Below are positions 12,778 through 16,288 of a DNA stretch of 16,288 nucleotides, in pieces. Source of the DNA: Pseudomonadota bacterium (lineage in GTDB: Bacteria; Pseudomonadota; Gammaproteobacteria; Burkholderiales; Burkholderiaceae_C); NCBI GenBank assembly GCA_023394015.1, contig JAEXBL010000210.1, positions 1 through 16,288 on the forward strand, in the 5' to 3' direction. How positions within the stretch are numbered: position 1 is the stretch's first letter; every line of letters starts with the position of its first letter. Below the pieces are notes generated by a model that worked only from the letters and a program-made list of their open reading frames with translations, ran no database searches and had not been told where the DNA came from. The translations under genes and the position numbers were made by a program.

Positions 12778-13569
12778 ATGACGACCGTGCCCCGGTTCGC
12801 CGCGCTGCCCGCGCGTGCGCACTGGCGCACGGTCGATTTCATTTCCGACCTGCACCTGAAGCCCGACGAGCCGCTCACCTTCCAGGCCTGGCAGCACCAC
12901 CTGCTGCACACGCCGGCCGATGCGGTGTTCATCCTGGGCGATCTGTTCGAGGCCTGGGTGGGCGACGACTGCGCCGTGCCCGGCAGCTTCGAGGCGCACT
13001 GCGGCCAGGTGCTGCGCGCCGCTGGCGCGGCCATGGACGTGTTCTTCATGCCCGGCAACCGCGACTTCCTGGTCGGTGCCGACTTCCTGGCGCGCTGCGG
13101 CGTGCACCCGCTGGCTGACCCGACGGTGCTCGACTTCGACGGCCAGCGCCTGCTGCTGACCCACGGCGACCTGCTGTGCACCGACGACGTGGCCTACCAG
13201 CAGTTTCGCCGCCAGGTGCGCGCGCCCGAATGGCAAAGCGCCTTCCTGGCGCGACCCCTGGCCGAGCGCCAGGCCCTGGCCCGGCAGATGCGCGAGCGCA
13301 GCGAGGCGCACCACGCGGCGCAGGGCGTGTACGCCCACATCGACGCCGGGCTGGCGCGCGAATGGCTCCACGCCGCCGCGGCCCGCACCCTCATCCACGG
13401 CCACACGCACCAGCCGGGCGACCACGTGCTGGGCCACGACGCTGCCGGCCAGCCGTTGCGGCAGGTGGTGCTGAGCGACTGGCACGTGACGCCCACCGAA
13501 CGGCGCCTGCAGGTGCTGCGCCTGACGCGCGAGGACGGCCTGCAGCGCCTGGCGCCGGCCGGCGCCTGA
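12778..13569 (+). CDS. lpxH: UDP-2,3-diacylglucosamine diphosphatase (263 aa)
   Basis: Hydrolyses UDP-2,3-diacylglucosamine to lipid X and UMP, a step of lipid A synthesis at the inner-membrane face, with two Mn ions. Metallophosphoesterase motifs in order: SDLHL (D24, H26), LGDLFEAWVGDD (D55 region), GNRDFL (93-98), THGD (128-131) and HGHTHQPG near the C-terminal third. The start at 12778 (MTTVPRF) is an ATG; the longer TTG frame start at 12742 lies inside ppiB and reads as low-complexity. There is no strong ribosome binding site, but the gene follows ppiB closely and is followed by mtfA after 10 nt, so coupling is likely. Confidence 0.93.
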   Translation: MTTVPRFAALPARAHWRTVDFISDLHLKPDEPLTFQAWQHHLLHTPADAVFILGDLFEAWVGDDCAVPGSFEAHCGQVLRAAGAAMDVFFMPGNRDFLVGADFLARCGVHPLADPTVLDFDGQRLLLTHGDLLCTDDVAYQQFRRQVRAPEWQSAFLARPLAERQALARQMRERSEAHHAAQGVYAHIDAGLAREWLHAAAARTLIHGHTHQPGDHVLGHDAAGQPLRQVVLSDWHVTPTERRLQVLRLTREDGLQRLAPAGA

Positions 13570-13579
13570 AAGCGCGGCC

Positions 13580-14404
13580 ATGCTGAAAGCCCTGACGCGC
13601 TGGCTGCGCCGCGCCACCGGCGGGCCAACACCCATCCCCGAGGCGCTGTGGCAAGACACGCTGTCGCACTACCCCTTCCTGGCGCGGCTCTCAAGCGATG
13701 ACAGCGCCCGCCTGCAGCGCCTGGCCGAGCATTTCCTCGACCGCAAGGAGTTCACCGGCGCCCATGGCCTGGCGGTGACCGACGCCATGGCCGTCGCCGT
13801 GGCGGCGCAGGCCTGCCTGCCGCTGCTGTACCTGGCCTCGGCCGACACGCCCGAGGACGCCCTGCACTGGTACGACGACTTCGTCACCATCGTCATGCAC
13901 CCCGACGAGGCCGTGGCGCGCCGCCAGGCCATGGACGACGCCGGCGTGATGCACGCCTACGACGAGGTGCTGGCGGGCGAGGCCATGCACGGCGGCCCGG
14001 TGATGCTGAGCTGGCCCGCCGTGCAGCGCGCCGGCAGCCATGCCGACGCCGACTACAGCGTGGTGATCCACGAGTTCGTGCACAAGATGGACATGCAGGG
14101 CGGCGGCGCCGACGGCGCGCCGCCGCTGCCGCGCGGCTTCATGGGCGCGGCCAGCAGCCGCGAGGCCGCCGCCCACTGGTACCGCACCTGGGCGCCGGCC
14201 TACGAGCGCTTTCGCGAACAGGTGGTGATGGCCGAGCGCTTCGGCGCGCCCGCGCCCTGGCTCGACGCCTACGGCGCCACCGCGCCGGCCGAGTTCTTCG
14301 CCGTCGCCTGCGAGGCGCACTTCGTGCAGCCCGAGCGCTTTGCCGACGAATTTCCTGAGCTCAGCGCGGCGCTGCGCGCGTTCTTCAGGCAGCCGCCGGC
14401 CTGA
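13580..14404 (+). CDS. mtfA: MtfA-type zinc-dependent peptidase (274 aa)
   Basis: A member of the MtfA family; in E. coli it inactivates the glucose repressor Mlc by binding and has aminopeptidase activity. The zinc-binding HEFVHKMD (H164, E165, H168) is present, with a downstream DAYGATAPAEFFAVACEAHF that provides the third ligand region. Conserved family text includes PLLYLA, YDDFVTIVMHPDE and GPVMLSWPAV, and length is typical. No signal peptide, so cytoplasmic. It follows lpxH by 10 nt in the same direction and ends 14 nt before the convergent oxoprolinase gene. A role in Mlc control has not been shown in this lineage. Confidence 0.92.
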   Translation: MLKALTRWLRRATGGPTPIPEALWQDTLSHYPFLARLSSDDSARLQRLAEHFLDRKEFTGAHGLAVTDAMAVAVAAQACLPLLYLASADTPEDALHWYDDFVTIVMHPDEAVARRQAMDDAGVMHAYDEVLAGEAMHGGPVMLSWPAVQRAGSHADADYSVVIHEFVHKMDMQGGGADGAPPLPRGFMGAASSREAAAHWYRTWAPAYERFREQVVMAERFGAPAPWLDAYGATAPAEFFAVACEAHFVQPERFADEFPELSAALRAFFRQPPA

Positions 14405-14418
14405 GCCGCCTGGCGCCC

Positions 14419-16288
14419 TCAGGCCGCGCCAAAGCCGCCGCCGCCCGGCGTGTGGATCTCGAAGATGTCGCCCGGCCGCATCTCGGCGCTGCCGATGTGG
14501 CCGAGTTCCTCCACCCGGCCGTCGGCGCGCAGCACGCGGTTGATGCCGACCGCGCCGGCGCCGCCGCCGGCCATGCCGAAGGCGCCGCGCTGGCGGCCGT
14601 TGCTGAGGATGCTGGCGGTCATCGGCGCCAGGAAACGGATCCGGCGCACGCCACCGTCGCCGCCGCGCCACTGGCCGTCGCCGCCCGAGCCGCTGCGGAT
14701 TTCATAGCTCTCCAGCCGCACCGGAAAACGCCATTCCAGCACCTCCGGGTCGGTCATGCGCGAGTTGGTCATGTGCGTCTGCACCACGCTGGTGCCGGGA
14801 AAGCCGCCCACCAGCCGGCCCTGCTCGTCGAACACGCCGCCGGCGCCGGAGCCGCCCGAGATGGTCTCGTAGTACTGGTACTGGGCGTTGCCGAAGGTGA
14901 AGTTGTTCACCGTGCACTGGCTGGCGCCCATCAGGCCCAGGGCGCCGATGATGGTGTTGGTGATGCAGGTTGAGGTCTCCACGTTGCCGGCCACCACGCT
15001 GGCCGGCGGCTGCGGGCGCAGCATGCTGCCTTCGGGGATGCGCACCTCGATCGGCTTCAGGCAGCCGGCATTGAGCGGGATGTCGTCGTCCACCAGCATG
15101 CGGAACACGTACAGCACCGCCGCCATGCACACCGCCGTGGGCGCGTTGAAGTTGTTGGCCTGCTGCGGCGAGGTGCCGCTGAAATCCACCGTGGCGCTGC
15201 GCGCGGCGCCGTCGATGGTCACGGCCACCTGGATCTGCGCGCCGTTGTCCAGCGGCAGCGTGAACTGCCCGCCCTGCATGCGCGCGGCCAGCCGGGTGAT
15301 GGCGCGGCGCACGCTTTCCTCGGCGTTGTCCTGCACGTGGCGCATGTAAGCCTGCACCACGTCGAGGCCGAACTGATCGACCATCTTGCGCAACTCCTGC
15401 ACGCCTTTCTCGTTGGCGGCGATCTGCGCCTTCAGGTCGGCCAGGTTCTGCTGCGGGTTGCGGCTGGGAAATTCGCCGCTGGCCAGCAGCGCCAGCATGG
15501 CCTGCTCGCGCAGCTGGCCCCGATCGACCAGCTTGACGTTGTCGATCTGCACGCCCTCTTCCTCGATGCGGGTCGAGAACGGCGGCATCGAGCCGGGCGA
15601 GATGCCGCCGATATCGGCGTGGTGGCCGCGGCTGCCAACGTAGAACAAAGGTTGGGCGTTGGGCGTTGAGCGTTGGGCGCCCTGAACTTCACGCTCAACG
15701 CCGGACGCCGAACGCTCAGCCTCGATGTACACGGGCGTGATGACGGTGATGTCCGGCAGGTGCGTGCCGCCGTGGTAGGGGTCGTTCAGCACGTAGACGT
15801 CGCCCGGCTGCATCTGGCCGCGATTGCGCGCGATCACGGTCTTGATGCTCTCGCCCATCGAGCCCAGGTGCACCGGCATGTGCGGCGCGTTGGCGATCAG
15901 GTTGCCCTCGGCGTCGAACAGCGCGCACGAGAAGTCCAGCCGCTCCTTGATGTTGACCGAGTAGGCGGTGTTCTGCAGTTGCAGGCCCATCTGCTCGGCG
16001 ATGTTCATGAACAGGTTGTTGAACACCTCCAGCAGCACCGGGTCGACCGTGGTGCCCACGGCGTAGGCGACGGCGCGCGGGGCCGTGCGCTCCAGCAGCA
16101 GGTGGTCGAAGGCGGTCAGGCTGGCGCGCCAGCCGGGCTCGACCACGGTGGTGGCGTTCTGCTCGGCGATGATGGCCGGGCCCTCGATCACATCGCCCGG
16201 GCGCAGGTCGGCGCGCTCGATCAGCGCCGCGTCGTGCCAGGCCGCCATGCCGTCGGCGCCGGCGGTGTACAGGCGCACGGTGTCGCGG
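14419..16288 (-). CDS. 5-oxoprolinase, HyuA-HyuB fusion type, C-terminal part (partial)
   Basis: ATP-dependent cleavage of 5-oxo-L-proline to glutamate, or a hydantoinase/oxoprolinase-family relative. The frame runs off the right edge without a start; the minus strand enters with [10 protein letters not shown]. The first about 67 residues ([26 protein letters not shown]) are the end of a HyuA-type ATPase subunit, fused to a complete HyuB-type subunit starting [25 protein letters not shown], with [47 protein letters not shown] and a C-terminal [15 protein letters not shown]. Such fusions are the eukaryote-like form of about 1200 residues. A 22-24 residue stretch [13 protein letters not shown] to TPNAQP interrupts the conserved block just before [10 protein letters not shown] and coincides with a palindromic repeat. 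Confidence 0.9.
   Translation of the reverse strand, partial: RDTVRLYTAGADGMAAWHDAALIERADLRPGDVIEGPAIIAEQNATTVVEPGWRASLTAFDHLLLERTAPRAVAYAVGTTVDPVLLEVFNNLFMNIAEQMGLQLQNTAYSVNIKERLDFSCALFDAEGNLIANAPHMPVHLGSMGESIKTVIARNRGQMQPGDVYVLNDPYHGGTHLPDITVITPVYIEAERSASGVEREVQGAQRSTPNAQPLFYVGSRGHHADIGGISPGSMPPFSTRIEEEGVQIDNVKLVDRGQLREQAMLALLASGEFPSRNPQQNLADLKAQIAANEKGVQELRKMVDQFGLDVVQAYMRHVQDNAEESVRRAITRLAARMQGGQFTLPLDNGAQIQVAVTIDGAARSATVDFSGTSPQQANNFNAPTAVCMAAVLYVFRMLVDDDIPLNAGCLKPIEVRIPEGSMLRPQPPASVVAGNVETSTCITNTIIGALGLMGASQCTVNNFTFGNAQYQYYETISGGSGAGGVFDEQGRLVGGFPGTSVVQTHMTNSRMTDPEVLEWRFPVRLESYEIRSGSGGDGQWRGGDGGVRRIRFLAPMTASILSNGRQRGAFGMAGGGAGAVGINRVLRADGRVEELGHIGSAEMRPGDIFEIHTPGGGGFGAA
15651..15722. 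repeat. Palindromic heptamer-repeat element in frame inside the oxoprolinase gene
   Basis: GGCGTTGAGCGT (15662-15673) and ACGCTCAACGCC (15691-15702) form a perfect 12-bp stem with a 17-nt loop. The left arm is four 7-mers (GTTGGGC, GTTGGGC, GTTGAGC, GTTGGGC at 15651-15678) and the right arm four more on the other strand (GCTCAAC, GCCGGAC, GCCGAAC, GCTCAGC at 15693-15720). The 72 bp correspond to about 24 codons, so the frame is kept. It is related to 7538-7617. Confidence 0.75.

Noticed and set aside
11556..13181. 541-residue open frame on the minus strand
   Set aside because: Antisense to ppiA, ppiB and lpxH; composition is low-complexity and no family is recognisable.

Overview
The window looks like a chromosome segment of a high-G+C betaproteobacterium, most likely Comamonadaceae (Acidovorax/Ottowia/Alicycliphilus type). 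This rests on protein-level recognition of LysC, TilS, AccA, CysS, PpiA/PpiB, LpxH and MtfA and on their order; the genus cannot be fixed from sequence reading alone.

Region 1 (1 to about 4600) is accessory DNA with codon use unlike the rest. It is one plus-strand run of small, tightly packed, often overlapping genes that stops against the 3' end of a tRNA-Ser(GCU) gene, a classic integration point. It holds an unknown protein with a C-terminal helix-turn-helix, an AlpA-like regulator, a second DNA-binding protein, a winged-helix protein resembling phage O-type replication initiators with a cluster of dyad iterons inside its own gene, an unknown 260-residue protein, a phage-type helical protein, and a chain of five tiny overlapping genes, four of which look like diverged tandem paralogues. 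No integrase, capsid or terminase is in view, so it is the right-hand part of a prophage, phage satellite or genomic island that continues to the left. The AlpA-regulator-replication order with an embedded origin resembles Gram-negative phage-inducible satellites (PICI-like), but this is inference.

Region 2 (4621 to 10719) is host core. On the minus strand lie tRNA-Ser, lysC (aspartate kinase), tilS (tRNA-Ile lysidine synthetase), accA (acetyl-CoA carboxylase alpha), an AlkA-type DNA glycosylase and cysS (cysteinyl-tRNA synthetase). Transcription reads cysS to alkA to accA and then tilS to lysC; a small plus-strand YkvA/DUF1232 membrane protein gene sits between accA and tilS.

Region 3 (10720 to 14404) is a plus-strand run diverging from cysS: a periplasmic TPR protein, periplasmic cyclophilin ppiA, cytoplasmic cyclophilin ppiB, lpxH (lipid A synthesis) and the zinc peptidase mtfA. 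Region 4 (14419 to the right edge, minus strand) is the C-terminal part of a fused 5-oxoprolinase (HyuA-HyuB type) cut by the window end.

The most interesting signals are the initiator gene with helically phased iterons that are translated in two different reading frames, the tandem paralogue chain with a repeated 14-nt overlap geometry, a terminator-like hairpin inside the start of a coding region, and a palindromic heptamer-repeat element that sits in frame inside the oxoprolinase gene and has a relative between ykvA and accA.
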